A stretch of 35,704 nucleotides of DNA from UMGS755 sp045602005 (GTDB lineage Bacteria > Bacillota > Clostridia > UBA1381 > UBA9506). Positions 22,081 to 30,524 of the stretch are shown here, one piece after another (the first letter of the stretch is position 1; every line of letters starts with the position of its first letter). The stretch is from contig JAZSAS010000071.1 of NCBI GenBank assembly GCA_045602005.1, positions 1 to 35,704 of the forward strand, given 5' to 3'. The notes below the pieces were generated by a model. It saw nothing but the letters and a program-made list of their open reading frames with translations, was not told the origin of the DNA and did not search any database. The position numbers were made by a program, and so were the translations under genes.

Positions 22081-22623
22081 ATGTCTAGAATGCAGGATAA
22101 ATACACCGGCGAGGTTGCACCCGCTTTGATGGAGAAATTCGGCTACAAAAGCGTGATGCAGATTCCTAAGCTGGAAAAAATCGTTATCAATATCGGCCTG
22201 GGCGAAGCAAAGGAAAACGCCAAGGCATTAGACAGTGCAGTGGATGACTTAATGGCCATTACCGGTCAGCGCCCTGTCGTTACGAAGGCGAAGAAGTCCG
22301 TTGCAGCATTTAAGGTTAGAGAAGGCATGAATATTGGCTGCAAGGTAACACTGCGTGGTAAGAAGATGTATGAGTTCTTAGATAGACTCTTTTCAGTAGC
22401 TCTGCCTCGAGTTAGAGACTTCCGGGGCATCAATCCCGATTCCTTTGACGGACGCGGCAACTACTCAATGGGTATCAAAGAACAGCTTATTTTCCCGGAA
22501 ATAGATTATGATAAGATCGACAAAATCAGAGGTATGGATATCATTGTCGTAACCACAGCCAAGACCGACGAGGAAGCAAGAGAACTGCTCACACTGATGG
22601 GCGCTCCCTTTGCCAGTCGGTAA
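22081..22623 (+). CDS. rplE: Ribosomal protein L5
   Basis: A 5S rRNA-binding protein of the central protuberance; 180 aa. IPKLEKIVINIGLGEAKEN, TGQRPVVTKAKKSVAAFKVR and the C-terminal DEEARELLTLMGAPF are canonical. AAAAGGAGG precedes the ATG. Confidence 0.98.
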   Translation: MSRMQDKYTGEVAPALMEKFGYKSVMQIPKLEKIVINIGLGEAKENAKALDSAVDDLMAITGQRPVVTKAKKSVAAFKVREGMNIGCKVTLRGKKMYEFLDRLFSVALPRVRDFRGINPDSFDGRGNYSMGIKEQLIFPEIDYDKIDKIRGMDIIVVTTAKTDEEARELLTLMGAPFASR

Positions 22624-22648
22624 GCTCTGATTGTGAAGGAGGAAAAAC

Positions 22649-22834
22649 ATGGCTAAAAAATCGATGATTAACAAACAGCAGAGAACGCCTAAATTCAGCA
22701 CCAGAGCGTATAATCGCTGCAAGATTTGCGGACGTCCCCATGCTTATCTTAGAAAGTATGGAATCTGCCGTATCTGCTTTAGAGAACTGGCTTATAAGGG
22801 CCAGATTCCCGGTGTGAAAAAGGCCAGCTGGTAA
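22649..22834 (+). CDS. rpsN: Ribosomal protein S14, zinc-binding type
   Basis: A 30S head protein; 61 aa, the short C+ form. Two pairs, CKIC and CRIC, hold a zinc ion; RPHAYLRKYGICRICFRELA is the family core. A zinc-free paralogue is often encoded elsewhere in Firmicutes under zinc control; none is in the window. GGAGG precedes the ATG. Confidence 0.98.
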   Translation: MAKKSMINKQQRTPKFSTRAYNRCKICGRPHAYLRKYGICRICFRELAYKGQIPGVKKASW

Positions 22835-22859
22835 AATTATTTGGAAGGAGGCTAAAATC

Positions 22860-23255
22860 ATGCAAGTGACCGATCCTATCGCGGATATGCTGACCAGAAT
22901 CCGGAACGCTAATTCCGCTCGGCACGAAACGGTTGATGTGCCCGCCTCTAATATGAAGAAGGCTATTGCGGCCATTCTGCTTGAGGAAGGGTATATAAAG
23001 AATTATCAGGTCATTGAAGATGGAAAACAGGGTATCATCAGAATTGCCCTGAAGTATGTTGGAAAAGAAAAGGTTATTTCCGGTTTACAGAGAGTATCTA
23101 AGCCGGGCCTCAGAATCTATAAGAATACTGAGGAGCTGCCCAAGGTATTAAAGGGCCTGGGTATTGCCATTGTTTCCACATCTAAAGGAATCATGACCGA
23201 TAAAAAGGCAAGGCAGGAGAACGTCGGTGGCGAGGTCCTGGCCTTTGTCTGGTAA
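22860..23255 (+). CDS. rpsH: Ribosomal protein S8
   Basis: A primary 16S rRNA-binding protein; 131 aa. DPIADMLTRIRNAN and the C-terminal STSKGIMTDKKARQENVGGE are diagnostic. In E. coli S8 represses the spc operon at rplE; no such site was obvious in the 21-bp gap before rplE here. AAGGAGG precedes the ATG. Confidence 0.98.
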   Translation: MQVTDPIADMLTRIRNANSARHETVDVPASNMKKAIAAILLEEGYIKNYQVIEDGKQGIIRIALKYVGKEKVISGLQRVSKPGLRIYKNTEELPKVLKGLGIAIVSTSKGIMTDKKARQENVGGEVLAFVW

Positions 23256-23281
23256 AAGACTAGACAGGGAGGTGTCAGATA

Positions 23282-23827
23282 ATGTCCAGAATTGGTAAAA
23301 TGCCGATCACGGTTCCCGGTGGCGTTGACGTGACCATTGGTGCGTCTAACGAAGTTACCGTTAAGGGTCCCAAAGGCACATTAACAAAAAACTTACATCC
23401 TGATATGATCATCAAGAAGGAAGATGGTGTTATCACCATTGAAAGACCTTCGGAAATAAAAATGCACAAGGCGCTTCACGGTCTGACACGTACGCTGCTC
23501 AACAACATGGTTGTCGGCGTAACGGAAGGCTATGAAAAGACCTTAGAGGTTAATGGCGTTGGTTACAGAGCGCAGATGCAGGGCAAAAACCTGCTGATGA
23601 ACCTGGGTTATTCACATCCGGTTGAGATGGTTCCTGTCGATGGTGTTACTATCGAGGTTCCCAACCCCAACACCATCGTGGTTAAGGGTATCGACAAGCA
23701 GATTGTGGGTGAATTTGCTGCCAAGATAAGAGAAAAGAGATTGCCTGAGCCGTATAAGGGCAAGGGTATCAAATACTCTTATGAGCATATCAGACGCAAG
23801 GAAGGCAAAGCGGGCGGTAAGAAATAA
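23282..23827 (+). CDS. rplF: Ribosomal protein L6
   Basis: A 50S protein near the sarcin-ricin loop and factor-binding site; 181 aa with the usual two duplicated domains. It starts MSRIGKMPITVPGGVDV and ends PYKGKGIKYSYEHIRRKEGKAGGKK. GGGAGGTG precedes the ATG. Confidence 0.98.
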   Translation: MSRIGKMPITVPGGVDVTIGASNEVTVKGPKGTLTKNLHPDMIIKKEDGVITIERPSEIKMHKALHGLTRTLLNNMVVGVTEGYEKTLEVNGVGYRAQMQGKNLLMNLGYSHPVEMVPVDGVTIEVPNPNTIVVKGIDKQIVGEFAAKIREKRLPEPYKGKGIKYSYEHIRRKEGKAGGKK

Positions 23828-23889
23828 TAAACGCTCTTTGCTAACACAGCATGGCAAAATCCATGCAGCATAAAGAAGGAGTGAAAAAC

Positions 23890-24252
23890 GTGATTAAGAA
23901 GCCTGTCAGTAATGTGGCAAGACTCAGAAGACATAAAAGAGTTCGTAAGCTGATTAGCGGAACAACGGAGCGTCCCAGACTGAACGTGTTCAGAAGCTTA
24001 AAGCATATTTATGCTCAGATTATCGACGACACAAAAGGCATTACACTGGTTTCCGCTTCTACCTTGGACAAGGAGCTCAAGGAGAATTACGGCGGTAACA
24101 AGGATGCGGCCAGAGCCGTAGGAAAGCTGGTTGCACAGCGTGCAATCGAGGCCGGCATTAAAGAGGTAGTATTTGATCGTGGCGGTTATATCTACCATGG
24201 CCGTGTACAGGAATTAGCCGAGGGCGCCCGTGAAGGCGGCCTGGAATTTTAA
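23890..24252 (+). CDS. rplR: Ribosomal protein L18
   Basis: A 5S rRNA-binding protein; 120 aa, the length of B. subtilis L18. RPRLNVFRSLKHIYAQIIDD and VVFDRGGYIYHGRVQELAEG are diagnostic. The start is GTG 23890: AAGGAG lies nine bases before it, whereas the in-frame ATG at 23851 has no ribosome site and would add 13 non-conserved residues. Confidence 0.96.
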   Translation: MIKKPVSNVARLRRHKRVRKLISGTTERPRLNVFRSLKHIYAQIIDDTKGITLVSASTLDKELKENYGGNKDAARAVGKLVAQRAIEAGIKEVVFDRGGYIYHGRVQELAEGAREGGLEF

Positions 24253-24270
24253 GAAAAGGAGGAAACCAGT

Positions 24271-24774
24271 TTGGCTCAGTTAATAGATGCAAGTGTTTTA
24301 GACATTAAAGAAAAAGTTGTCAAGCTCAGCCGTGTAGCAAAGACTGTTAAGGGCGGCCGTAGCATGCGTTTTTCAGCATTGGTTGTCGTTGGTGACGAGA
24401 ACGGCCATGTAGGCTGCGGAACCGGCAAAGCAATTGAAATTCCCGAAGCAATCCGCAAGGGTATTGAAGATGCTAAAAAGAACATGATTAAGGTCAATCT
24501 GTCCGGAAGCACCATTCCCCATGAAACTGTTGGCGAATTTGGTGCAGGCAGAATTCTCTTAAAGCCTGCTGCTCCCGGTACCGGTGTTATCGCCGGCGGT
24601 GCAGCCAGAGCTGTTGTTGAGCTTGCAGGAATCAGAGACATCAGAACAAAGTCTTTGCGTTCCAATAATGCAAGCAACGTGGTTAAGGCCACAATTTCCG
24701 GCTTAGCCTCCTTAAAGGATGCAGGCGAAGTGGCAAATCTGCGGGGCAAATCCAAGGAAGATTTACTAGATTAA
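24271..24774 (+). CDS. rpsE: Ribosomal protein S5
   Basis: A 30S accuracy protein at the mRNA entry; 167 aa. VAKTVKGGRSMRFSALVVVGD and GTGVIAGGAARAVVELAGI are canonical. It starts with TTG at 24271 behind AAAAGGAGG; no better start is near. Confidence 0.97.
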   Translation: MAQLIDASVLDIKEKVVKLSRVAKTVKGGRSMRFSALVVVGDENGHVGCGTGKAIEIPEAIRKGIEDAKKNMIKVNLSGSTIPHETVGEFGAGRILLKPAAPGTGVIAGGAARAVVELAGIRDIRTKSLRSNNASNVVKATISGLASLKDAGEVANLRGKSKEDLLD

Positions 24775-24788
24775 GGAGGTACGGTATT

Positions 24789-24968
24789 ATGGCAATGCTA
24801 AAGGTGAAGCTTGTAAAAAGCACCATCGGTAGAAAGAAAGACCATATTGCTACGGTACACGCACTCGGACTGAAAAAAATCCGGGATGAGAAAGAACACC
24901 AGGACAATCCCGCTATTCGTGGAATGATTGCCAAGGTGGACTATATGCTCGAGGTTGAAGAAATATAG
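24789..24968 (+). CDS. rpmD: Ribosomal protein L30
   Basis: A small 50S protein; 59 aa. VKLVKSTIGRKKDHIATVHA followed by LGLKKIRDEKEHQDNPAIRG matches the family closely. ATG 24789 is preceded by AAGGAGGT; a tandem stop (TAGTAG) ends it. It lies between rpsE and rplO, as usual. Confidence 0.97.
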   Translation: MAMLKVKLVKSTIGRKKDHIATVHALGLKKIRDEKEHQDNPAIRGMIAKVDYMLEVEEI

Positions 24969-24986
24969 TAGAAGGAGGTGCTTGAA

Positions 24987-25430
24987 GTGAAACTGAACGA
25001 ATTAAAGCCAGCAGAAGGCTCCAAGAAAGCAGCGTTCAGAGTTGGCCGTGGTCACGGTTCCGGTAACGGTAAAACCGCAGGCAGAGGCCACAAGGGTCAG
25101 AACGCCCGTTCAGGCGGCGGCGTGCGGCCGGGCTTTGAAGGCGGACAGATGCCTCTTTACAGACGTTTGCCGAAAAAGGGCTTTACGAATATTTTTGCAA
25201 AAACCTATACACAGATTAATGTTTCAGATTTGAACAAATTTTCTGATGGTGCTGAGGTAACAGCCGAGGCACTGAAGGCTGAAGGTATCATCAAAAAGAT
25301 AAACGACGGTGTTGTTGTTTTGGGCAGAGGTGAACTGACAGCTAAGAATCTGACCGTAAAGGCAGTACGCTTCTCTGCCACTGCGGCAGAAAAAATCGCA
25401 AATGCCGGAGGAAAGGCGGAGGTGGTTTAA
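24987..25430 (+). CDS. rplO: Ribosomal protein L15
   Basis: A late-assembling 50S protein; 147 aa. The Gly/Arg/Lys-rich N-terminal arm (GRGHGSGNGKTAGRGHKGQ) and FEGGQMPLYRRLPKKGF are canonical. The start is GTG 24987, nine bases after GGAGG; the GTG at 24978 is part of the ribosome site. The stop abuts the secY ATG. Confidence 0.97.
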   Translation: MKLNELKPAEGSKKAAFRVGRGHGSGNGKTAGRGHKGQNARSGGGVRPGFEGGQMPLYRRLPKKGFTNIFAKTYTQINVSDLNKFSDGAEVTAEALKAEGIIKKINDGVVVLGRGELTAKNLTVKAVRFSATAAEKIANAGGKAEVV

Positions 25431-26723
25431 ATGCTGCAAACGCTTAGAAATGCATGGAAGATCCCTGAACTGAGAAAGAAACTTCTTTATACACTGCTCA
25501 TGCTTGTTATTTTCCGTCTGGGTTCTTATATCCCGGTTCCGGGTTTAACAGCTGATGCGGTTGCCGAATTGATGGGTGGCTTTTCTGAGGGTATGCAGGG
25601 TCTTTTAAACAACTTTTCAGGTGGCGCCTTAGAGCGTGGTTCAATATTTGCCATGAGCATTTCGCCCTACATCAACGCATCGATTATTATGCAGCTGTTA
25701 ACAGTTGCAATCCCTGCGCTTGAGCGGTTGGCGAAGGAAGGCGAAGAGGGCAGAAAGAAAATTTCTTCCTACACACGCTATGTGACCGTTATTTTAGGCT
25801 TCCTGCAGGCAACCGGATTATACTTCGGTTTGCGGAATGTCCTGGTTGGTGGCCCTGGATTCATGAACTACCTCATGTTGACCCTGTCTTTTACAGCAGG
25901 TACAGCATTCTTGATGTGGTTAGGTGAACAGATTACAGAAAAGGGAATCGGCAATGGTATTTCCTTGTTGATTTTCGCCGGTATTGTGGCACGGGGACCG
26001 GCAGCGATTCAGTCCCTGCGTGCATCCTTGGTAACAGCTGAGGGCATGAGCATTCAGTCTGTTATCACACTGATTGCTATTTTAGCCATTGCAGTGCTGG
26101 CAATTGCCTTTGTTGTACTGATGAATGATGCTGAACGCAGAATTCCTGTGCAGTATGCAAAGCGTGTGGTTGGCAGAAAGATGTATGGCGGACAGAGCAC
26201 CCATATTCCCATCAAGGTGTCTATGGCTGGTGTAATGCCCATTATCTTTGCGGTATCCATCATGTCTTTCCCCCAGACCATCAACATGTTTATCAACGGT
26301 GATTCCATGCCCACAGGTTTCTGGGGTACTGTGCTCTCGCTGTTCCAGCAGACACATCCGTTCTATATCGTTGCGTATTTCCTGTTAATCCTATTCTTCA
26401 CCTATTTCTACACAGCGATACAGTTCAACCCCATCGAAATCTCCAACAATATGAAAAAGAACGGAGGCTTTATTCCGGGTATCCGTCCCGGCAAGCCTAC
26501 CTCTGATTTTATTGCAAGAATCCTGTCTAAGATTACTCTGTTTGGTGCACTGTTCCTGGCGGTTATCGCAATTTTCCCGATTCTGCTGGCGTTTGTGCCC
26601 AACCTTTCCGGTATCTCCATCGGCGGTACATCTTTGTTGATTATCGTTGGTGTCGCACTTGAAACGGTTAAGCAGATGGAATCTCAGATGCTGATGCGTC
26701 ACTATAAGGGTTTCTTAGAATAA
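25431..26723 (+). CDS. secY: Preprotein translocase subunit SecY
   Basis: The channel-forming core of the Sec translocon; 430 aa with ten hydrophobic helices. It starts with a LRNAWKIPELRKKLLYTL amphipathic lead and has the plug/pore region GGALERGSIFAMSISPYINASI, and the cytoplasmic loops ERRIPVQYAKRVVGRKMYGG and RPGKPTSDFI that contact the ribosome and SecA. No gap separates it from rplO, and GGAGGTGG inside rplO serves as ribosome site, so the two are coupled. Confidence 0.98.
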   Translation: MLQTLRNAWKIPELRKKLLYTLLMLVIFRLGSYIPVPGLTADAVAELMGGFSEGMQGLLNNFSGGALERGSIFAMSISPYINASIIMQLLTVAIPALERLAKEGEEGRKKISSYTRYVTVILGFLQATGLYFGLRNVLVGGPGFMNYLMLTLSFTAGTAFLMWLGEQITEKGIGNGISLLIFAGIVARGPAAIQSLRASLVTAEGMSIQSVITLIAILAIAVLAIAFVVLMNDAERRIPVQYAKRVVGRKMYGGQSTHIPIKVSMAGVMPIIFAVSIMSFPQTINMFINGDSMPTGFWGTVLSLFQQTHPFYIVAYFLLILFFTYFYTAIQFNPIEISNNMKKNGGFIPGIRPGKPTSDFIARILSKITLFGALFLAVIAIFPILLAFVPNLSGISIGGTSLLIIVGVALETVKQMESQMLMRHYKGFLE

Positions 26724-26738
26724 GGAGATAATTAGGTA

Positions 26739-27380
26739 ATGAAACTGGTGTTTTTAGGTCCGCCGGGTGCTGGCAAAGGTACCCAGGCGGCCAGGCTCTC
26801 AGAAGCACTCAATGTTCCGGCAATTTCCACCGGCCACATCATTAGACAGGCCATGGCGGAGAGAACACCGGTTGGCAAAATTGCTGAGGACTACATCAAA
26901 AAAGGAACATTGCTTCCCGATGATGTGGTTATGGCATTGGTCGCTGAAAGACTTAAGGGTGATGACTGTCAAGAGGGCTATATTTTAGACGGCTTTCCCA
27001 GAACATTGGTACAAGCCCAGATTATGGACGAAACTGATATTTTGGTTGACCGTGTGATTGATATTGAAGTGTCGGATGAGGCCATTGTTAAGCGTATGGC
27101 CGGGCGCCGTGTTTGCAATCAATGTGGAGCGGCTTTCCACACTAAGTTCAATCCCCCCAAGACGGCAGATGTTTGCGATATCTGCGGAGAAGCTCTTTCT
27201 ATAAGAGCGGATGACGCACCGGAGGTTGTTTTAAAACGTCTAGTGGTGTATCACGAACAGACAGAGCCTCTAAAGTCTTATTATGAAAAACAAAATAAGC
27301 TGGTTAAGATTGATGGCGAAGGTTCCGTTGACGAAATCTTTTGCCAGATTCAAAAAGCAGCTTTCGGTGAGGCGGAGTAA
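26739..27380 (+). CDS. adk: Adenylate kinase, zinc-binding LID
   Basis: Interconverts ATP + AMP and 2 ADP. The 213-aa long form has the P-loop GPPGAGKGTQ (8-17), the AMP-site LDGFPRT stretch, and a LID with four cysteines (126, 129, 146, 149) that should bind zinc, as in Gram-positive enzymes. AAGGAG precedes the ATG. 15 bp after secY, three before map. Confidence 0.98.
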   Translation: MKLVFLGPPGAGKGTQAARLSEALNVPAISTGHIIRQAMAERTPVGKIAEDYIKKGTLLPDDVVMALVAERLKGDDCQEGYILDGFPRTLVQAQIMDETDILVDRVIDIEVSDEAIVKRMAGRRVCNQCGAAFHTKFNPPKTADVCDICGEALSIRADDAPEVVLKRLVVYHEQTEPLKSYYEKQNKLVKIDGEGSVDEIFCQIQKAAFGEAE

Positions 27381-27383
27381 GAT

Positions 27384-28133
27384 ATGATTAAAATTAAATC
27401 CCCTCATGAAATTGAAGCCATGCGGGCAGCCGGCGCAATCACCGCTGCAACCTTCCAACGGTTGGCAGAAGCCATCCGTCCGGGAGTTACAACCGCAGAA
27501 CTGGACGACATTGCAGCCCGGTTTATCCGGCAAAACAATGCAACCTGTTCCTTTTGGCAATATAACGGCTATCCCGCTCATATCTGCACGTCAGTGAATG
27601 GGCAGGTAGTGCACGGAATCCCTTCCAAGCAAACGATGCTTCGTGAAGGTGATATTGTCAGCATTGACGTCGGCGTGTGCTACAGAGGCTATCATGGTGA
27701 CAGCGCAAAAACTTTTGCAGTTGGTCAGATTAGTCCTGAAGCAGAACGGCTGATCCGTGTAACGAAGGAAAGCTTTTATGAGGGCCTGAAAATGGCTCAG
27801 GCGGGAAACCGGATTTTTGACATTGGCGCTGCAGTGCAGAGCTATGTTGAGAAAAACGGATATTCCGTTGTTAGAAGCTTGGTGGGTCATGGTGTGGGCA
27901 GTGCTCTTCATGAAGACCCGGAGGTTCCGAATTTCGGCACACCGGGACGGGGTGCACGGCTTCTCCCCGGAATGACCCTGGCCATTGAACCAATGGTGAA
28001 TCAAGGAACGTATCATGTAAATACCCTGCCCGATCAGTGGACAGTGGTAACAGCAGACGGTAAGCTTTCCGCTCACTATGAACACAGCGTTTTAATTAGA
28101 GACGGTGAGGCTGAAATTTTAACGGTTTGCTAA
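27384..28133 (+). CDS. map: Methionine aminopeptidase type I
   Basis: Removes the initiator methionine from nascent proteins. The 249-aa short class I enzyme lacks the zinc-finger N-terminal extension seen in some actinobacterial and eukaryotic forms. Dimetal ligands are all present: D95, D106, H169, E202, E233; H77 is the usual substrate-binding His. Three bases after adk. Confidence 0.98.
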   Translation: MIKIKSPHEIEAMRAAGAITAATFQRLAEAIRPGVTTAELDDIAARFIRQNNATCSFWQYNGYPAHICTSVNGQVVHGIPSKQTMLREGDIVSIDVGVCYRGYHGDSAKTFAVGQISPEAERLIRVTKESFYEGLKMAQAGNRIFDIGAAVQSYVEKNGYSVVRSLVGHGVGSALHEDPEVPNFGTPGRGARLLPGMTLAIEPMVNQGTYHVNTLPDQWTVVTADGKLSAHYEHSVLIRDGEAEILTVC

Positions 28134-28154
28134 AGTTTTTTGAGGTGATGATGT

Positions 28155-28430
28155 TTGGACGTTTTTGCCGGTGATATAGTATATTCTCAGGCAGGCAGGG
28201 ACAAAGACAGACCCTTTGTGGTTCTGGCGGTTTTAGATGCACAATATGCCATGCTCGCAGATGGGCGGGTGCGTCGTGTTGACAAACCAAAGAAAAAAAA
28301 GATAAAACATCTATTAAAAAGCGGTCGTGTTGCTGAGCTGATTCAAGAAAAACTCAGGGAAGGCACGAAGGTTACCAACCTAGATTTAAAAAGGGTTTTG
28401 GCAGAGTTTTTAGATGATCATGATGCATAG
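28155..28430 (+). CDS. KOW-domain RNA-binding protein (L14e-like)
   Basis: A 91-aa basic protein. Residues 3-45 form a KOW-like SH3 barrel (GDIVYSQAGRDKDRPFVVLAV, LADGRVRRVDKPKKKK), related to the archaeal/eukaryotic L14e/L6e/L27e group; the rest is helical and charged. It starts with TTG at 28155 behind GAGGTG; the nearby ATGs at 28148 and 28151 are out of frame. The slot between map and infA holds a similar short KOW protein in other Firmicutes (ybzG in B. subtilis, from memory). The role is unproven; a ribosome-associated or assembly factor is likely. Confidence 0.85.
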   Translation: MDVFAGDIVYSQAGRDKDRPFVVLAVLDAQYAMLADGRVRRVDKPKKKKIKHLLKSGRVAELIQEKLREGTKVTNLDLKRVLAEFLDDHDA

Positions 28431-28441
28431 GAGGTTTTATT

Positions 28442-28660
28442 ATGGCAAAAGAAGGCGTTTTAGAGCTGGAAGGTACAGTTCTGGAATCACTGCCCAATGC
28501 AATGTTCCAGGTTGAGCTGGAAAATGGCCATCAGATTTTGGCCCACATTTCCGGCAAGCTTAGAATGAATTTTATTAGAATTTTACCGGGCGATAAGGTA
28601 ACAGTTGAGTTGTCGCCCTACGACCTGACGAAAGGCCGTATCACCTGGAGAGCGAAATAA
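28442..28660 (+). CDS. infA: Translation initiation factor IF-1
   Basis: Binds the 30S A site during initiation. 72 aa, a single S1-like OB fold: GTVLESLPNAMFQVELENGH, LAHISGKLRMNFIRILPGD and VELSPYDLTKGRITWR match the family end to end. AGGAGG precedes the ATG. Confidence 0.98.
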   Translation: MAKEGVLELEGTVLESLPNAMFQVELENGHQILAHISGKLRMNFIRILPGDKVTVELSPYDLTKGRITWRAK

Positions 28661-28728
28661 AACTTTGCAGGTGGCGTAGCCGCTAATGAATATAAGACGC
28701 AAAATGCAGTCTTTAAGGAGGAATTCAC

Positions 28729-28842
28729 ATGAAGGTCAGACCGTCTGTTAAACCGATGTGCGAAAAATGTAAAATCATTAAACGCAAAGGCAAGGTTATG
28801 GTGATTTGTGAAAATCCCAAGCATAAGCAGAAACAGGGCTGA
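28729..28842 (+). CDS. rpmJ: Ribosomal protein L36, zinc type
   Basis: The smallest 50S protein; 37 aa. MKVRPSVKPMCEKCKIIKRK with a following Cys and His (CENPKHKQKQG) completes the CCCH zinc site. AAGGAGG precedes ATG 28729. Confidence 0.98.
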   Translation: MKVRPSVKPMCEKCKIIKRKGKVMVICENPKHKQKQG

Positions 28843-28852
28843 GTATCGGTTA

Positions 28853-28913
28853 GCCCCCTGCCCGGGGGCATACCTACATGTTAAAACCCGTGCGGGGCGG
28901 CTGCACGTTTAAC
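28853..28913 (+). promoter_or_regulatory. Strong hairpin pair upstream of rpsM
   Basis: GCCCCC/GGGGGC (28853-28869) is followed by a two-part stem, GTTAAA (28880-28885) with TTTAAC (28908-28913), enclosing CGTGC (28889-28893) with GCACG (28903-28907). No T tract follows, so they are not terminators. In E. coli S4 represses the alpha operon by binding a pseudoknot just before rpsM; this is the matching position, but no homology was shown. Confidence 0.5.
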
Positions 28914-28969
28914 GTGACCCGCAAGGTTAGGCATATACTACACGATCGAAATGTATTGGAGGTGTAAAA

Positions 28970-29338
28970 ATGGCAAGAATTTCAGGTGTTGACTTACCAA
29001 GAGAAAAAAGAGTTGAAATCGGCTTGACCTACGTTTTTGGTATCGGTCTGTCCAGCTCCCGCAAGATTCTGGCAGCTACCGGCATCAATCCCGATACTCG
29101 TGTTAAAGATCTCACAGAGGAGGAAGTTTCCAAGCTGAGAGATATCATTGATAACGAGTATACCGTGGAAGGTGATTTAAGACGTAATATCGCCTTAGAT
29201 ATTAAGCGGCTTATGGAAATTGGCTGCTACAGAGGCGTTCGTCACAGAAAGGGCTTACCGGTTCGTGGTCAGAGAACCAAGACAAATGCAAGAACCAGAA
29301 AGGGTCCGGCCAGAACCATTGCAAATAAGAAAAAGTAA
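28970..29338 (+). CDS. rpsM: Ribosomal protein S13
   Basis: A 30S head protein contacting the 50S subunit and P-site tRNA; 122 aa. ARISGVDLPREKRVEIGLTY and the C-terminal RHRKGLPVRGQRTKTNARTR are canonical. GGAGGTG precedes the ATG. It is the first gene of the alpha-operon part, after a 127-bp structured gap. Confidence 0.98.
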   Translation: MARISGVDLPREKRVEIGLTYVFGIGLSSSRKILAATGINPDTRVKDLTEEEVSKLRDIIDNEYTVEGDLRRNIALDIKRLMEIGCYRGVRHRKGLPVRGQRTKTNARTRKGPARTIANKKK

Positions 29339-29355
29339 ACCTTTCTAAATACATG

Positions 29356-29370
29356 GTCCGTAAAACGGAC
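29356..29370 (+). promoter_or_regulatory. Hairpin in the rpsM-rpsK gap
   Basis: A perfect 6-bp stem GTCCGT/ACGGAC with an AAA loop. There is no T tract; function unknown. Confidence 0.35.
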
Positions 29371-29405
29371 GGCATAATGAGCTTTGCGAAAGGAGGAGCA
29401 AACAC

Positions 29406-29798
29406 ATGGCAAAAGTGGCTAGAAGAAGTACTCGCAGAAAAGCGAAGAAAAATATAGAGCGTGGTGCGGTGCATATCCGTTCCAGCTTTAACAACACGAT
29501 TGTTACAATTACTGACGTGGCCGGCAATGCAATCAGCTGGGCGTCCTCCGGCGGACTGGGCTTCCGTGGCTCCAGAAAGAGCACACCTTTTGCTGCACAG
29601 ATGGCAGCAGAAACCGCAGCTAAGGCTGCACAGGAGCATGGTCTGAAAACCGTTGAGGTTTATGTTAAGGGCCCCGGTTCCGGAAGAGAGGCAGCCATTC
29701 GTGCGCTGCAGGCAGCTGGTCTTGAGGTTAGCATGATTAAAGATGTTACCCCCATTCCCCACAACGGTTGCAGACCGCCGAAGAGAAGAAGAGTCTGA
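29406..29798 (+). CDS. rpsK: Ribosomal protein S11
   Basis: A 30S platform protein near the mRNA exit; 130 aa. HIRSSFNNTIVTITDVAGNA and the C-terminal PIPHNGCRPPKRRRV (with the Asn-Gly that can form isoaspartate in E. coli) are intact. AAAGGAGG precedes the ATG. Confidence 0.98.
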   Translation: MAKVARRSTRRKAKKNIERGAVHIRSSFNNTIVTITDVAGNAISWASSGGLGFRGSRKSTPFAAQMAAETAAKAAQEHGLKTVEVYVKGPGSGREAAIRALQAAGLEVSMIKDVTPIPHNGCRPPKRRRV

Positions 29799-29830
29799 TT
29801 TGAAATTTTTGAAGTTAGGAGGATAAGCAA

Positions 29831-30424
29831 ATGGCAAGAAATATGCAGCCTGTATTGAAAAGATGCAGAACTTTAGGTATTTCGCCTTCTGTTATGGGTA
29901 TTGACAAGACTTCCAAGAGAAATCCCAAGCCCATGAAGAGAAAGCAGAGTGAATACGGTCGCCAGCTTACCGAAAAGCAAAAGGTTAAGTTTATCTACGG
30001 TATGCTTGAAAAGCAGTTCCGTAAATATTACGTATGGGCAACCAAAATGCCCGGCATTACCGGTGAAAATCTGCTCCAGATTCTGGAGTCCAGACTGGAT
30101 AATGTAGTATTCAGATTAGGTCTTGCCAATACAAGAAGAGAGTCCAGACAGATGGTTAATCATGGTCACATTCTTGTAAATGGAAAAAGACTTGATATTC
30201 CTTCATACCGTGTTAAAATCGGCGATGTGATCACCCTGAAAGAGAAAACCCGGAATTCTGAAAGAATGAAGGATATTGTAGAAGCTAATTCTACAAGAAC
30301 CGTTCCGAAGTGGTTAGACATGGACAAAAACACTCTGACAGGCAAGGTTATTGCACTGGCACAGAGGGACGACATCGATTTTGAGGTTGAAGAACATCTG
30401 ATCGTCGAGTTGTATTCGAGATAA
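29831..30424 (+). CDS. rpsD: Ribosomal protein S4
   Basis: A primary 16S rRNA assembly protein; 197 aa. The N-terminal region lacks the four-cysteine zinc site of C+ forms (only one Cys in KRCRTLG). The S4 RNA-binding domain RLDNVVFRLGLANTRRESRQ and HILVNGKRLDIPSY are intact. AGGAGG precedes the ATG. In B. subtilis rpsD is a separate self-regulated gene; here it sits in the alpha operon, as in Clostridia. Confidence 0.97.
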   Translation: MARNMQPVLKRCRTLGISPSVMGIDKTSKRNPKPMKRKQSEYGRQLTEKQKVKFIYGMLEKQFRKYYVWATKMPGITGENLLQILESRLDNVVFRLGLANTRRESRQMVNHGHILVNGKRLDIPSYRVKIGDVITLKEKTRNSERMKDIVEANSTRTVPKWLDMDKNTLTGKVIALAQRDDIDFEVEEHLIVELYSR

Positions 30425-30524
30425 TAAGCTTCTGGATTTACTCGAGATTACCCTCGATAAAATTTATGCTGCAGGCTAATGCGGCGTAAACCAAACAAAT
30501 ACTAACAGAGGGAGGGTTTAGTCT

